This document shows positions 1 through 7,763 of a stretch of DNA of 64,000 nt, piece by piece. This DNA comes from Acidobacteriaceae bacterium. Lineage in GTDB: Bacteria > Acidobacteriota > Terriglobia > Terriglobales > Acidobacteriaceae. How positions within the stretch are numbered: the stretch's first letter is position 1; every line of letters begins with the position of its first letter. Made by a program: the position numbers and the translations under genes. The notes beneath the pieces were generated by a model. That model saw only the letters and a program-made list of their open reading frames with translations. It made no database searches and was not told the DNA's origin. Location: the NCBI GenBank assembly GCA_003165075.1, contig PLSM01000181.1:662-64661 (forward strand). Direction: 5' to 3'.

Positions 1-83
1 TCGATGAAGCGCTTTGCTGCGGCGCGGCCGATGCCGGTAGCCCCACCCGTGATGACTGCAACCTTACCTTGAAGCTTTCCCAT
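1..83 (-). CDS. Short-chain dehydrogenase/reductase, N-terminal fragment
   Basis: Only the first 27 codons are inside the window; the gene continues beyond position 1. The translation opens MGKLQGKVAVITGG and continues ATGIGRAAAKRFI. This is the Rossmann nucleotide-binding start of the SDR family, with the TGxxxGIG glycine motif just after the first beta strand. The ATG is preceded on the minus strand by a GGGAG Shine-Dalgarno sequence at good spacing, which fixes the start. SDR proteins are NAD(P)-dependent oxidoreductases of about 250 residues, and the substrate cannot be inferred from this fragment. Confidence 0.85.
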   Translation of the reverse strand, partial: MGKLQGKVAVITGGATGIGRAAAKRFI

Positions 84-435
84 GTTTACTCCCTTCGGAA
101 TGTGTGTAGCATTCAGTACAGTAGAGTAGAGTTCTTTGGCGGTGGACGAGAACTGCTCGGGAGTCCTAATCTTTTGTCTATTCGTCCAAAAAGAAGGCTG
201 AACTGAGATGTGTTGCACCTTTTGATGGAGCTGGGACGCGCGGCTCGAGGAAAAGGAGTGTAGGAGTTGTGACGCTGGAAGGAAGGAGAATGTCCGTCAG
301 TTGAGGCCTCTTCTAGCTGATGCTGCGCTTGTCCGACAAACGACGCTGTGCAGTTTCGTACAGTTCTCACAGAACACTATGGGCAGGTGGCCCACTCATG
401 GACCCTGGTCCCGCACGCTTCAGAAACAGTCTGTG

Positions 436-470
436 CCCCATTCATCGCGGCCTTATCGCGATGAGTGGGC
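436..470. repeat. Imperfect palindrome, 13-bp stem
   Basis: CCCATTCATCGCG (437-449) pairs with CGCGATGAGTGGG (457-469) across a 7-base loop, with one G-T wobble. No T-run follows, so it does not look like an intrinsic terminator. It sits in the same spacer as other GTGCCCC-type repeats and is probably of the same kind. Confidence 0.6.
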
Positions 471-486
471 ATCTTGAAACCTTGCC

Positions 487-566
487 GGGTGCCCCATCCT
501 TGACCCAACTACAGAAATGGGTGCCCCATCCTTTCTACAGTCTCATCGTGGAAAGGGTGGGTGGCC
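487..566. repeat. Two overlapping GGGTGCCCCATCC-type palindromic units
   Basis: The first unit (487-526) has the form GTGCCCCATCCTTGACC...ATGGGTGCC. It recurs at 48753-48786 and 49866-49896 with the inner text TTGACCTAGCCACAAAAATG. The second unit (520-566) has the form GTGCCCCATCCTTTC...GAAAGGGTGGG, and a relative lies at 34226-34270. All are intergenic or at gene ends and can fold on themselves. Confidence 0.7.
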
Positions 567-568
567 AC

Positions 569-705
569 GTCCGCTCACCGGCCGCCTCAATCCTTTTGCA
601 GAAAATAACCCGCTCCGGCTGCACAATCGAAATGAGGGAATGAGCGGTCAGGGATGTGAACGGTCCGTACCCAGAAGACACCCCCACCCCCCTCCCCCTC
701 CAAAA
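569..705. repeat. Dispersed repeat of about 137 bp, copy A
   Basis: This stretch matches 49983-50120 over its whole length with scattered differences. Shared blocks include CTCACCGGCCG, TTTTGCAGAAAATAACCCG, GCACAATCGAAATGAGGGAA and the pyrimidine-rich CACCCCC..CTCCCCCTCCAAAA end. It has no open frame typical of a transposase and no obvious terminal inverted repeats, so it is either a non-autonomous element or a recombination-spread spacer. Confidence 0.75.
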
Positions 706-870
706 CCCGCCCGCAGAGGGGCAGTTTTCAATATAAGATGCTTACAATGAACAACTTAATAACTACGCCTATGTACTCATCGGTAAACAAAACTACCCGT
801 TTTTCCCCTGTTTTTGGCCCCAAAGTGCCTTGAAATCCCAGAAAACGGCCCGGTCGAAGCCAATGCCGCG

Positions 871-895
871 CGCCCCAGGTCCGGATCTTCGGACC
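871..895. repeat. GGTCC..GGACC palindrome upstream of glmS
   Basis: GCCCCAGGTCCG, loop GATCTT, CGGACC. The 6-bp stem is perfect. It is the same family as the units at 36129-36160, 36899-36932, 49896-49925 and inside mnmG at 58443-58483. It ends 56 bases before the glmS start, so it may lie in or near the glmS promoter. Confidence 0.65.
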
Positions 896-951
896 GCCGA
901 ATCCCGCGCCCTGTCACCTTCTATCGCCCGGTCGTCGCATAAAATCGCTTC

Positions 952-2835
952 ATGTGTGGAATTGTCGGGTACGTCGGTCCAAAGAAGGTCGTTCCAGTCA
1001 TCATCGAGGGGCTGAGGCGCCTTGAATACCGCGGCTACGACTCGGCAGGCATCGCCGTGGGCAGTCCATCCAGCGCCACGCTCGACGTTCGCCGCGCTCC
1101 GGGCAAGCTGCACAACCTTGAAGAGGTTCTCGCCGAGCACCCGCTCGATGGCACATTCGGCATCGGCCACACCCGCTGGGCCACTCACGGCCGCCCCACC
1201 GAAGAGAACGCCCATCCCCATCGCGACTGCACCGGCCGCATCGTCGTGGTCCACAACGGCATCGTCGAAAACTATCTCGACCTGAAGCGTGAACTCACCG
1301 CTCAGGGTCACAAGTTCGTTACCGAAACCGACACCGAGATCATTGCCCATTTGATTGAGCAGGTGCAGGCAGACGCCGAGGCTGCAGGCGCGCCCATTCT
1401 GCTCGAGGTGGCCGTCCGCCGCGCCGTCAAGCGGCTCACCGGCGCTTTCGCTCTCGGTGTTCTATCCGCGGCGGAGCCCGATAAGATCGTCGCCGCCCGC
1501 CTCGGTCCGCCCGTGGTCATCGGCGTCGGCGAGGGCGAGTCTTTTGTCGCCTCCGACGTTCCCGGCATCCTCCACCACACCCGCAACATGTACTTCCTCG
1601 CCGACGGCGACATGGCCATTCTCACTCTGGCCGGCGTCGCCCTCACCGACTTCGACGGCAACCCCATCCAGCGCGCCATCACCCACATTCAGTGGGATCC
1701 CATCCAGGCGGAAAAGGGCGGCTACAAGCACTTCATGCTCAAGGAAATCTGGGAGCAGCCCCGCGCCATTCGCGACACCACCCTAGGCCGCGTCTCGCTT
1801 GACTCGGGCAAAGTCTTCCTCGATGAGATGCAGATCGACGACGAGGAACTGGCTACCGCCTCCAGCATCAACATTGCCGCCTGCGGCACCAGTTGGCATG
1901 CCGCGCTCAGCGGCAAGTACATGATCGAGCGTCTCGCGCGTCTGCCCGTGGATGTGGACTACGCCAGTGAATACCGCTATCGCAATCCCATCCCCGATCG
2001 CAACGCGATGGGCCTGCTCATCACCCAGTCCGGAGAAACCGCAGACACCCTGGCCGCGCAGCGGGAGATGATTTCGCTGGGCTCAAAGACCGTAGCCATC
2101 TGCAACGTAGTCGATGCCATGGTGGCTCGCGAAGCCCATGGCGCCATCTATACCCATGCCGGCCCTGAGATCGGCGTCGCCTCCACCAAGGCCTTTACCG
2201 CGCAACTCACCGCACTGTTCCTGCTGGCGCTCAAGCTAGGTCAGCTGCGTGGCAGGCTCGACCCGGCCCGGTCGGTCGCATTGATCGAAGAGCTGAGCCG
2301 TGTCCCCGCCAAGATTGAAGAGGTACTTCGCTCCCGCTCCGCCCAGTGCGAGCAGTTGGCTAAAGACTTCTCCACCGCGCGCGACTTCCTTTACCTGGGC
2401 CGCGGCATCCACTTCCCAATTGCCCTTGAAGGAGCTCTCAAGCTCAAGGAGATTTCGTACATCCACGCCGAGGGTTACCCCGCCGGGGAGATGAAGCACG
2501 GTCCCAACGCTCTCATTGACGAGACCCTGCCGGTAGTGGTGCTGGCCACCTGCGACCAATCCGACCCCGCGTCAAAGCTGCGCTATGAAAAGACGCTCTC
2601 CAACATTCAGGAAGTCACCGCCCGCTCCGGCCGCGTAATTGCTGTGGCCACTGAGGGTGACACTACTCTTGGCAACCTCGTCGAGCACGTCATCCACATT
2701 CCCCCGGCCATTGAGATGCTCTCTCCGCTTATCGAGATTGTTCCCCTGCAGTTGCTTGCGTATTACATCGCCGTCCGCCGTGGCTGCGACGTCGACCAGC
2801 CCAGAAACCTGGCTAAATCGGTCACGGTGGAGTAG
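952..2835 (+). CDS. glmS: Glutamine--fructose-6-phosphate aminotransferase (isomerizing)
   Basis: Cytoplasmic enzyme that makes glucosamine-6-phosphate from fructose-6-phosphate and glutamine, the first step towards UDP-GlcNAc for peptidoglycan and LPS. The 627-residue protein starts MCGIVGYVG, so Cys2 becomes the N-terminal nucleophile of the class II glutaminase domain (about residues 1-225). Two SIS sugar-isomerase domains follow (about 305-440 and 475-610; note SGETADT and the [14 protein letters not shown] stretch), and the C-terminus [13 protein letters not shown] is typical of the family. Length fits (609 in E. coli). The start is fixed by the catalytic Cys2. No Shine-Dalgarno is visible in front of it, so translation may be leaderless. 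I saw no glmS ribozyme upstream. Confidence 0.97.
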   Translation: MCGIVGYVGPKKVVPVIIEGLRRLEYRGYDSAGIAVGSPSSATLDVRRAPGKLHNLEEVLAEHPLDGTFGIGHTRWATHGRPTEENAHPHRDCTGRIVVVHNGIVENYLDLKRELTAQGHKFVTETDTEIIAHLIEQVQADAEAAGAPILLEVAVRRAVKRLTGAFALGVLSAAEPDKIVAARLGPPVVIGVGEGESFVASDVPGILHHTRNMYFLADGDMAILTLAGVALTDFDGNPIQRAITHIQWDPIQAEKGGYKHFMLKEIWEQPRAIRDTTLGRVSLDSGKVFLDEMQIDDEELATASSINIAACGTSWHAALSGKYMIERLARLPVDVDYASEYRYRNPIPDRNAMGLLITQSGETADTLAAQREMISLGSKTVAICNVVDAMVAREAHGAIYTHAGPEIGVASTKAFTAQLTALFLLALKLGQLRGRLDPARSVALIEELSRVPAKIEEVLRSRSAQCEQLAKDFSTARDFLYLGRGIHFPIALEGALKLKEISYIHAEGYPAGEMKHGPNALIDETLPVVVLATCDQSDPASKLRYEKTLSNIQEVTARSGRVIAVATEGDTTLGNLVEHVIHIPPAIEMLSPLIEIVPLQLLAYYIAVRRGCDVDQPRNLAKSVTVE

Positions 2836-2886
2836 CCTGTTTGCACCGTCGCCCGACGGCTCCAGAGTTCCCAGGAGCAGAAGACC

Positions 2887-3165
2887 ATGTCCCCACTCTC
2901 CGAACCCGATGTCGCTTCACGTCTCACCGCCCTTCCCGCATGGCAAGTCGAGAAAGGCGAATTGACGCGAACCTTTGTATTCAAGGACTTTCTCGCCTCG
3001 CTCGCTTTCGTAAACCAGGTGGCCGGCCTGGCCGAAAAAGCCGGCCATCATCCCGACATCGACATTCGCTACAACAAGGTTCGCCTCGGCCTCGTGACTC
3101 ACAGTGCTGGCGGCCTCACAGCCAAGGACTTCGACTTGGCTGCCGCTATCAACAAGCTATCCTGA
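2887..3165 (+). CDS. Pterin-4a-carbinolamine dehydratase
   Basis: Small cytoplasmic enzyme that dehydrates 4a-hydroxy-tetrahydropterin during pterin cofactor recycling. The 92-residue protein has the diagnostic GHHPDIDIRYNKVRLGLVTH block (around residues 52-71), with the paired active-site histidines and a following His, then GGLTAKDFDLA near the C-terminus. Length is normal for the PCD/DCoH family. A GGAGCAG sequence precedes the ATG. It lies 51 bases after glmS in the same direction, but no pterin-dependent hydroxylase is in the window, so its partner is unknown. Confidence 0.92.
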   Translation: MSPLSEPDVASRLTALPAWQVEKGELTRTFVFKDFLASLAFVNQVAGLAEKAGHHPDIDIRYNKVRLGLVTHSAGGLTAKDFDLAAAINKLS

Positions 3166-3229
3166 GCGCGTTCCGCCCAGCTTCTGCGAATCATTCCAGC
3201 GCGGAACTCGATGCTCACTTCTCCGCGGT

Positions 3230-3258
3230 TTGACCTGCACGTTTTCCGTCGATATAGT
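3230..3258 (+). promoter_or_regulatory. Sigma-70-type promoter of the cys operon leader
   Basis: TTGACC (3230-3235) and TATAGT (3253-3258) are separated by exactly 17 bases and closely match the -35/-10 consensus. The expected transcription start is about 3265-3266, at the ATG of the poly-cysteine leader ORF. The mRNA would then be leaderless or nearly so. Confidence 0.75.
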
Positions 3259-3265
3259 AGTCAAC

Positions 3266-3334
3266 ATGAGTTTGTGTTCCACTCCGGCTACTTGTTGCGC
3301 GTGTTGTTGCGTGACGCGCCGGACTGTGGGGTAA
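3266..3334 (+). CDS. Poly-cysteine leader peptide of the cys operon
   Basis: A 22-codon ORF with six cysteine codons: Cys4, then the cluster TCCACCCVT (Cys10, 11, 13, 14 and 15). It starts at or within a base of the predicted transcription start and ends 100 bases before cysD, with an intrinsic terminator in between. This is the arrangement of an amino-acid attenuator: with little Cys-tRNA the ribosome would stall on the Cys run and change RNA folding downstream. Cysteine-rich leaderless short ORFs acting on sulfur operons are known from mycobacteria. Use of the same logic here is inferred from layout. It is too short for ordinary gene calling. Confidence 0.75.
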   Translation: MSLCSTPATCCACCCVTRRTVG

Positions 3335-3367
3335 ACCAGCTTTAGACTCAGATCGACTTCCCCTAAG

Positions 3368-3409
3368 CCCGCGCTGCAGATTCTCTGCTGCCGCGGGTTT
3401 TCTCTTTTT
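3368..3409 (+). terminator. Attenuator terminator between leader peptide and cysD
   Basis: CCCGCG (3368-3373) pairs with CGCGGG (3392-3397). Inside it GCAG pairs with CTGC around the loop ATTCT. A T-rich tract TTTTCTCTTTTT (3398-3409) follows at once. This is a typical rho-independent terminator placed before the cysD ribosome binding site, so read-through would decide cys operon expression. A clear anti-terminator helix was not found by eye; GCGCG (3297-3301) with CGCGC (3370-3374) is possible but short. Confidence 0.8.
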
Positions 3410-3434
3410 CTGCGCAAATGAACGGAGTGATCGG

Positions 3435-4343
3435 ATGAAGGCTCTCGACCGCCTCAACCACATCCAGCTTCTTGAGGCTGAAAGCATTCACGTCATTCGT
3501 GAAGTAGCGTCGGAGTTTCAACGGCCGGTGATGCTCTATTCCATCGGCAAGGACTCATCGGTCATGCTGCGTCTTGCGCAGAAGGCCTTTCATCCTGCTC
3601 CCATTCCGTTTCCGCTGTTGCATGTAGATACGGGCTACAAGTTTCGCGAGATGTTGGAGTTTCGTGACCGCTACACCGCCGAGTTGGGAGTCAAGCTCAT
3701 CGTGTGGCGCAATGAGGAAGCGCTGGCCAACGGCGCTAATCCTGTCCAACTCGGAACGCAGCGCTGTTGCGGGCTGCTCAAGACACAAGCCCTGCTCGAC
3801 GCGTTACGCGCGCATGGCTTTGATGCGGCCTTTGGAGGCGCGCGCCGCGATGAAGAGAAGTCGCGCGCCAAGGAGCGCATCTTCTCCTTTCGCGACAGTG
3901 CCGGGCAGTGGGATCCAAAGAACCAGCGCCCCGAGTTGTGGAGCCTGTTCAACGGCCGCATCGGTCCGGGCGAAAGCATTCGCGTCTTCCCGCTCTCCAA
4001 TTGGACGGAGCTGGACATCTGGCACTACATCCACCTGGAGAAGATTCCCATCGTGCCGCTCTATCTTGCCAAAGAGCGCCGCATGCTGGTGCGTACCGAC
4101 AGCCTCATCCCCGTGGAGCAGCCCTTTGTGAAGGGATTGCCGGGCGAAGAGCAATGGGTCAAGTGCCGCCTGCGCTCCCTGGGATGCAGTCCATGCACCG
4201 GCGCGATTCGCTCCGAGGCCGACACCGTTCCCAAGATCATCGCGGAACTGATGGCCGTGCGCAACTCAGAGCGCGCCAACCGCGTCATTGACCACGATCA
4301 GGATGGTTCCATGGAACTCAAGAAGCGCGAGGGCTACTTCTGA
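3435..4343 (+). CDS. cysD: Sulfate adenylyltransferase subunit 2
   Basis: Catalytic subunit of ATP sulfurylase, which with CysN converts sulfate and ATP to adenylylsulfate (APS) in the cytoplasm. The 302-residue protein has the PP-loop motif [13 protein letters not shown] (about residues 35-47) of the N-type ATP pyrophosphatase fold. The C-terminal [14 protein letters not shown] block and the [10 protein letters not shown] ending are typical of CysD. Length matches E. coli CysD (302). GGAG lies 7 bases before the ATG. The stop overlaps the cysN ATG by one base (TGATG), which indicates translational coupling. It follows the poly-cysteine leader and terminator, so its transcription is probably attenuated by cysteine supply. 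Confidence 0.97.
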   Translation: MKALDRLNHIQLLEAESIHVIREVASEFQRPVMLYSIGKDSSVMLRLAQKAFHPAPIPFPLLHVDTGYKFREMLEFRDRYTAELGVKLIVWRNEEALANGANPVQLGTQRCCGLLKTQALLDALRAHGFDAAFGGARRDEEKSRAKERIFSFRDSAGQWDPKNQRPELWSLFNGRIGPGESIRVFPLSNWTELDIWHYIHLEKIPIVPLYLAKERRMLVRTDSLIPVEQPFVKGLPGEEQWVKCRLRSLGCSPCTGAIRSEADTVPKIIAELMAVRNSERANRVIDHDQDGSMELKKREGYF

Positions 4344-6022
4344 TGATCTTTGCGGAGGAACCCATCGCAACCGCCACGGTTGACGCGTCCCCGGACGACG
4401 CGGATATACGCATCGAACAGCAGCTCGAAGCCGAGCGCGCCAAGGATCTGCTCCGCTTCAGCACCGCGGGCAGCGTGGATGACGGCAAATCGACTTTGAT
4501 CGGACGCCTTCTCTACGACTCGCAAAATGTCTATGAAGATCACGTCCGCGCCGTCACCCACAACGCCGCCATCGATTTCGCACAGCTCACAGACGGCCTG
4601 CGCGCTGAACGCGAACAGGGCATCACCATCGATGTCGCCTATCGCTATTTCTCTACCGCCAAACGCAAGTTCATCATTGCCGATACCCCCGGACACGAGC
4701 AGTACACGCGTAACATGGCCACCGGCGCATCCACCGCGGATGTCGCCATTGTGCTGGTTGACGCGCGCAAGGGAATCCTGAACCAAACTCGCCGTCACGC
4801 CTGCATCGCCGCATTGCTTGGAATTCCCACGGTCATCGCGGCTATCAACAAGATGGACCTCGTAGATTTCTCCGCGGAAGTTTTCGAGCGCCATCGCCGC
4901 GACCTGCTTGCCCTGGCCCGGCTTCTCGATATTCCCGAGTTGATCGCGGTTCCCGTCAGCGCGCTCGATGGCGACAACGTCGTTCACCGCGGCCTGCGTA
5001 TGCCTTGGTACGACGGCCCCACTCTGCTCGAACTGCTTGAAACCGTGCCCCTCGCCATCGAGCGCTCGCTCGACGCCTTTCGCTTCCCTGTGCAGCGCGT
5101 AATTCGTCCTCATCAGGACTTTCGCGGCTTTGCTGGCCAGATCGCCGCCGGCACGGTGCGCCCCGGTGATGAAGTCATTGCGCTACCCTCCGGCAGGCGC
5201 ACCCGCGTGCGTTCAATCGCCACGTGGGACGGTGACCTCGAAGCCGCCAAAGCGCCCCAGTCCGTCGTACTTACGCTCGAGGACGAAACCGATCTCAGCC
5301 GCGGCGACATGATCGCGGCCGTCGCCGCGCCGCCGCATAGAACGCGGCACTTTGAAGCGACCGTGGTCTGGATGCACAGCAATCCTCTGCGCGCAGGTGC
5401 AAGTTTCCTGCTCAAGCACTCCACCCAGACGGTCCGTGCTCACGTTGTGCAGATTCGCTCGCGCATTGATGTCGAGCATCTCGACCAGCGCGCTACTGAC
5501 CAACTCGCCCTTAACGACATCGGTGAAGTAGTTATCGAAACCAGCCGCGCCCTGCTCGCCGATCTCTATCGCGAAAATCGTGCCACCGGCAGCTTCATTC
5601 TCATCGACCCCGCCGACAACGCAACCGCCGGCGCCGGCATGATCCGCGGCATCTCCGATGTGGACGAGTCCGCGCCCACCATCAATCGCGCAACCCGCGG
5701 ATTGCTTGTCGTAGGCAACCGCTCGCAGTTAGCTGCTCAAATCGAGAAGGAACTTCTCGAAGCTGGGGCCCTTGTCTTGCGCACGCGCGTTCCGGTCTCG
5801 GCCTCGCTTGTCACCATCGCTCGCCTCGGCGCCGTTGTGCTGGTCGAGAGCGACGACAATGCCCCGCTGACTCTTGCTCGAGTGGACGTGCTGAACACAA
5901 AGCCGCGGGAACTCGCCCCTGCTTTTGAATCTGTCGATCCCGATCAGATACTCAGTGAACTTCAAAGCCTCGAATCGATTCCGACTGGAGAAGATGAGAA
6001 TGACAACGGCCTCGGCATCTAA
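4343..6022 (+). CDS. cysN: Sulfate adenylyltransferase subunit 1 with extra C-terminal tail
   Basis: Regulatory GTPase subunit of ATP sulfurylase; GTP hydrolysis drives APS formation by CysD. Translation-factor-type GTPase motifs are present: GSVDDGKST (43-51), DTPGHEQY and NKMD. Beta-barrel domains II and III of the EF-Tu/CysN type follow. The protein has 559 residues against about 475 for E. coli CysN. The last 90-100 residues (from about GLLVVGNRSQLA) follow the GTPase where bifunctional CysNC proteins have APS kinase, but they are half the length of a kinase and have no P-loop. They may be a degenerate kinase remnant. Loss fits the pathway here, where CysH looks like an APS reductase and needs no PAPS. 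Confidence 0.94.
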   Translation: MIFAEEPIATATVDASPDDADIRIEQQLEAERAKDLLRFSTAGSVDDGKSTLIGRLLYDSQNVYEDHVRAVTHNAAIDFAQLTDGLRAEREQGITIDVAYRYFSTAKRKFIIADTPGHEQYTRNMATGASTADVAIVLVDARKGILNQTRRHACIAALLGIPTVIAAINKMDLVDFSAEVFERHRRDLLALARLLDIPELIAVPVSALDGDNVVHRGLRMPWYDGPTLLELLETVPLAIERSLDAFRFPVQRVIRPHQDFRGFAGQIAAGTVRPGDEVIALPSGRRTRVRSIATWDGDLEAAKAPQSVVLTLEDETDLSRGDMIAAVAAPPHRTRHFEATVVWMHSNPLRAGASFLLKHSTQTVRAHVVQIRSRIDVEHLDQRATDQLALNDIGEVVIETSRALLADLYRENRATGSFILIDPADNATAGAGMIRGISDVDESAPTINRATRGLLVVGNRSQLAAQIEKELLEAGALVLRTRVPVSASLVTIARLGAVVLVESDDNAPLTLARVDVLNTKPRELAPAFESVDPDQILSELQSLESIPTGEDENDNGLGI

Positions 6023-6680
6023 CGCTCTTACCCTTGAAGCCACCGGATTTCTCCGTGATCGCTTGGCCGTGTCGCAGGATGCCTGCGTCACCAGCAGCTT
6101 TCAGGCCGAGGACGTGGTTGTGCTTCACATGGTGCGCGAAATCCTCCCCGAGATCCCCGTCATTTTTCTTGAAACGGGCTATCACTTTCCTGAGACCCTT
6201 GCCTATCGCGATCGCATTGCCGCGGAATGGAATCTGAACCTGGTCAATGTCCAGGCCGAGCGCACCGTGGCCCAGCAGGAAGCCGAATTCGGCATTCTTA
6301 ATCAAACTGCGCCAGACCGCTGCTGCGCCCTGCGCAAGGTTGAGCCGCTCTTTCGCGCTCTCGCGGGCTACCGGGTGTGGGTCACAGGACTGCGGCGCCA
6401 GCAGTCGAAGTCGCGTGCCAACCTGCACCCGGAGGAAACCTTTACGCTCCCCACCGGCCATACCCTTGCCAAGCTCAGCCCGCTTGCCGAGTGGACCACG
6501 CGCGATGTCTGGCAGTATGCCGCAGCCAACCGCATTCCGCTTCTGCCGCTCTATGAGTTGGGGTACACCAGCATCGGGTGCGCGCCATGTACCAGCCTGC
6601 CCATTGATCCCAACGATCCGCGCTCTGGGCGTTGGTCTGGCCAGAAACTGGAATGCGGCATTCACGTGCAAGGTTCGTAG
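6000..6680 (+). CDS. cysH: Assimilatory adenylylsulfate (APS) reductase
   Basis: Reduces adenylylsulfate to sulfite with thioredoxin as donor. The 226-residue protein has Cys108-Cys109 (DRCCALRK) and Cys194/Cys197 (IGCAPCT), the four ligands of the [4Fe-4S] cluster that marks the APS-using branch. The catalytic Cys219 lies in KLECGIHV at the end, and SSFQAEDVV is the PP-loop region. The ATG at 6000 is chosen because GGAG (5987-5990) sits 9 bases upstream; an ATG at 5994 is too close to it. The gene overlaps the 3' end of cysN. E. coli CysH uses PAPS and lacks the cluster cysteines, so the substrate call here rests on those residues. Confidence 0.94.
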   Translation: MTTASASNALTLEATGFLRDRLAVSQDACVTSSFQAEDVVVLHMVREILPEIPVIFLETGYHFPETLAYRDRIAAEWNLNLVNVQAERTVAQQEAEFGILNQTAPDRCCALRKVEPLFRALAGYRVWVTGLRRQQSKSRANLHPEETFTLPTGHTLAKLSPLAEWTTRDVWQYAAANRIPLLPLYELGYTSIGCAPCTSLPIDPNDPRSGRWSGQKLECGIHVQGS

Positions 6681-6694
6681 TTGCGGAGAACGCG

Positions 6695-7492
6695 ATGGAA
6701 TTTCTACTGGGCTTTTTGATTGCCGCACTGATTGCGATGACCGGCGTGGGTGCGGGCACCATCACCGCGCCGTTGCTGATCCTCTTACTCAATGTCCCGG
6801 TCGGCGTCGCCGTAGGTACGGCCCTCGCTTACTCGGCGGCGGTCAAGCTCGTGGTGGTTCCGGTTCAGATTTGGCGCCGCTTGGTGTCGTGGCGAATTCT
6901 TGGTGTCATGCTGCTCACCGGCGTGCCGGGCGTGGTGCTGGGGACCCTGGTATTTCGGCGTGTAGCCGGCAGTCAGGCCAATAGCATCTGGCTTTACCTG
7001 GCGCTCGGTATCATGATCGCAGTTTCTTCCGGATGGCACATCTACCGCCATTTTCGCCCCGCCCGCATCGGCGGCGACCGCCCCTATCGTCCCCGCTGGC
7101 TGGCGGCCGCCATGTTGCCGGTAGGCGCGGAGGTGGGCTTCTCGTCGTCCGGGGCTGGCGCGCTCGGAACTCTCGCTCTGCTCGGGCTCACTTCGCTTGA
7201 AGCTAAACAAATTGTGGGCACAGACCTCGCCTTCGGGTTGTGCCTCTCTCTCATCGGCGGAGGCCTGCACCTAAGTCAAGGTGGATTCGATCCGTCGGTG
7301 CTGATGAGGCTCATTGCGGGCGGCATTCTCGGAGCCTTCGCCGGCACAGGTCTGGCCCCCAGGGTCCCGGCTCGTGCCATGCGCCTGGCGCTCTCTCTAT
7401 GGCTATTTGCTTTGGGACTGCAACTCTGCTGGCAGGCTTTGCCCTCCCTTGCAAAGTTAGAAACTGTCGTGCTGGCTTTTGCCAGGCAGTAA
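6695..7492 (+). CDS. TauE/SafE (TSUP) family membrane transporter
   Basis: A 265-residue integral membrane protein with seven to eight hydrophobic segments. The opening FLIAALIAMTGVGAGTITAP and the second-half EVGFSSSGAGALGTLALL are the two glycine-rich repeats of the TSUP family, which moves small anions such as sulfite, sulfate and organosulfonates. The ATG at 6695 follows GCGGAGAA and leaves 14 bases after cysH, so it is the last gene of the cys operon. In this context it probably moves sulfate in or surplus sulfite out. The sequence alone does not give the direction. Confidence 0.88.
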   Translation: MEFLLGFLIAALIAMTGVGAGTITAPLLILLLNVPVGVAVGTALAYSAAVKLVVVPVQIWRRLVSWRILGVMLLTGVPGVVLGTLVFRRVAGSQANSIWLYLALGIMIAVSSGWHIYRHFRPARIGGDRPYRPRWLAAAMLPVGAEVGFSSSGAGALGTLALLGLTSLEAKQIVGTDLAFGLCLSLIGGGLHLSQGGFDPSVLMRLIAGGILGAFAGTGLAPRVPARAMRLALSLWLFALGLQLCWQALPSLAKLETVVLAFARQ

Positions 7493-7602
7493 CTCCTATA
7501 ACTCACCTGCACGTGCAAGATAAGGTATTTACAAATAGATAACCTGGTAACCTGCTTCAACCACACATTACAAAACGGTTTCTAAGTTCCTCAAAAATTG
7601 TC

Positions 7603-7632
7603 TTGACTCACTTTGGGGATTGCGCCTAATCT
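7603..7632 (+). promoter_or_regulatory. Candidate promoter of the eCIS operon
   Basis: TTGACT (7603-7608) and TAATCT (7627-7632) with an 18-base spacer lie about 130 bases upstream of the sheath gene, in the only sizeable gap before the locus. A leader of roughly 125 bases would follow. No operator palindrome is obvious. Confidence 0.45.
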
Positions 7633-7763
7633 GGGCGCCTCGTTCGGAGTGCGTGTTTTCTCCGGGCTTTCGGGAACCCGCTTCCCCCACCACGTTTCGC
7701 GGGTTCTTCAAGATGCAGGAATCCTGCTAAGTCGCCAACGCCTATCCAGGCGGGAGGATAACT

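Larger units (their letters stand above)
84..951. other. Gene-free spacer rich in repeats
   Basis: I see no convincing gene in these 868 bases. The open frames present lack a ribosome binding site and cross the repeats. The SDR promoter should lie near 84-200 on the minus strand. The rest holds a 13-bp-stem hairpin (436-470), overlapping palindromic units (487-566), one copy of a roughly 137-bp dispersed repeat (569-705) and a short palindrome (871-895). Just before glmS, TAAAAT (940-945) could be a -10 element that would give a transcript starting at or next to the glmS ATG, but no convincing -35 is visible. Confidence 0.6.

Noticed and set aside
113-370. 85-codon minus-strand frame upstream of the SDR gene
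   Set aside because: Lies over the SDR promoter and spacer, with no ribosome binding site or protein-like composition.
436-470. Hairpin as intrinsic terminator
   Set aside because: Strong stem but no T-run and no gene ending near it.
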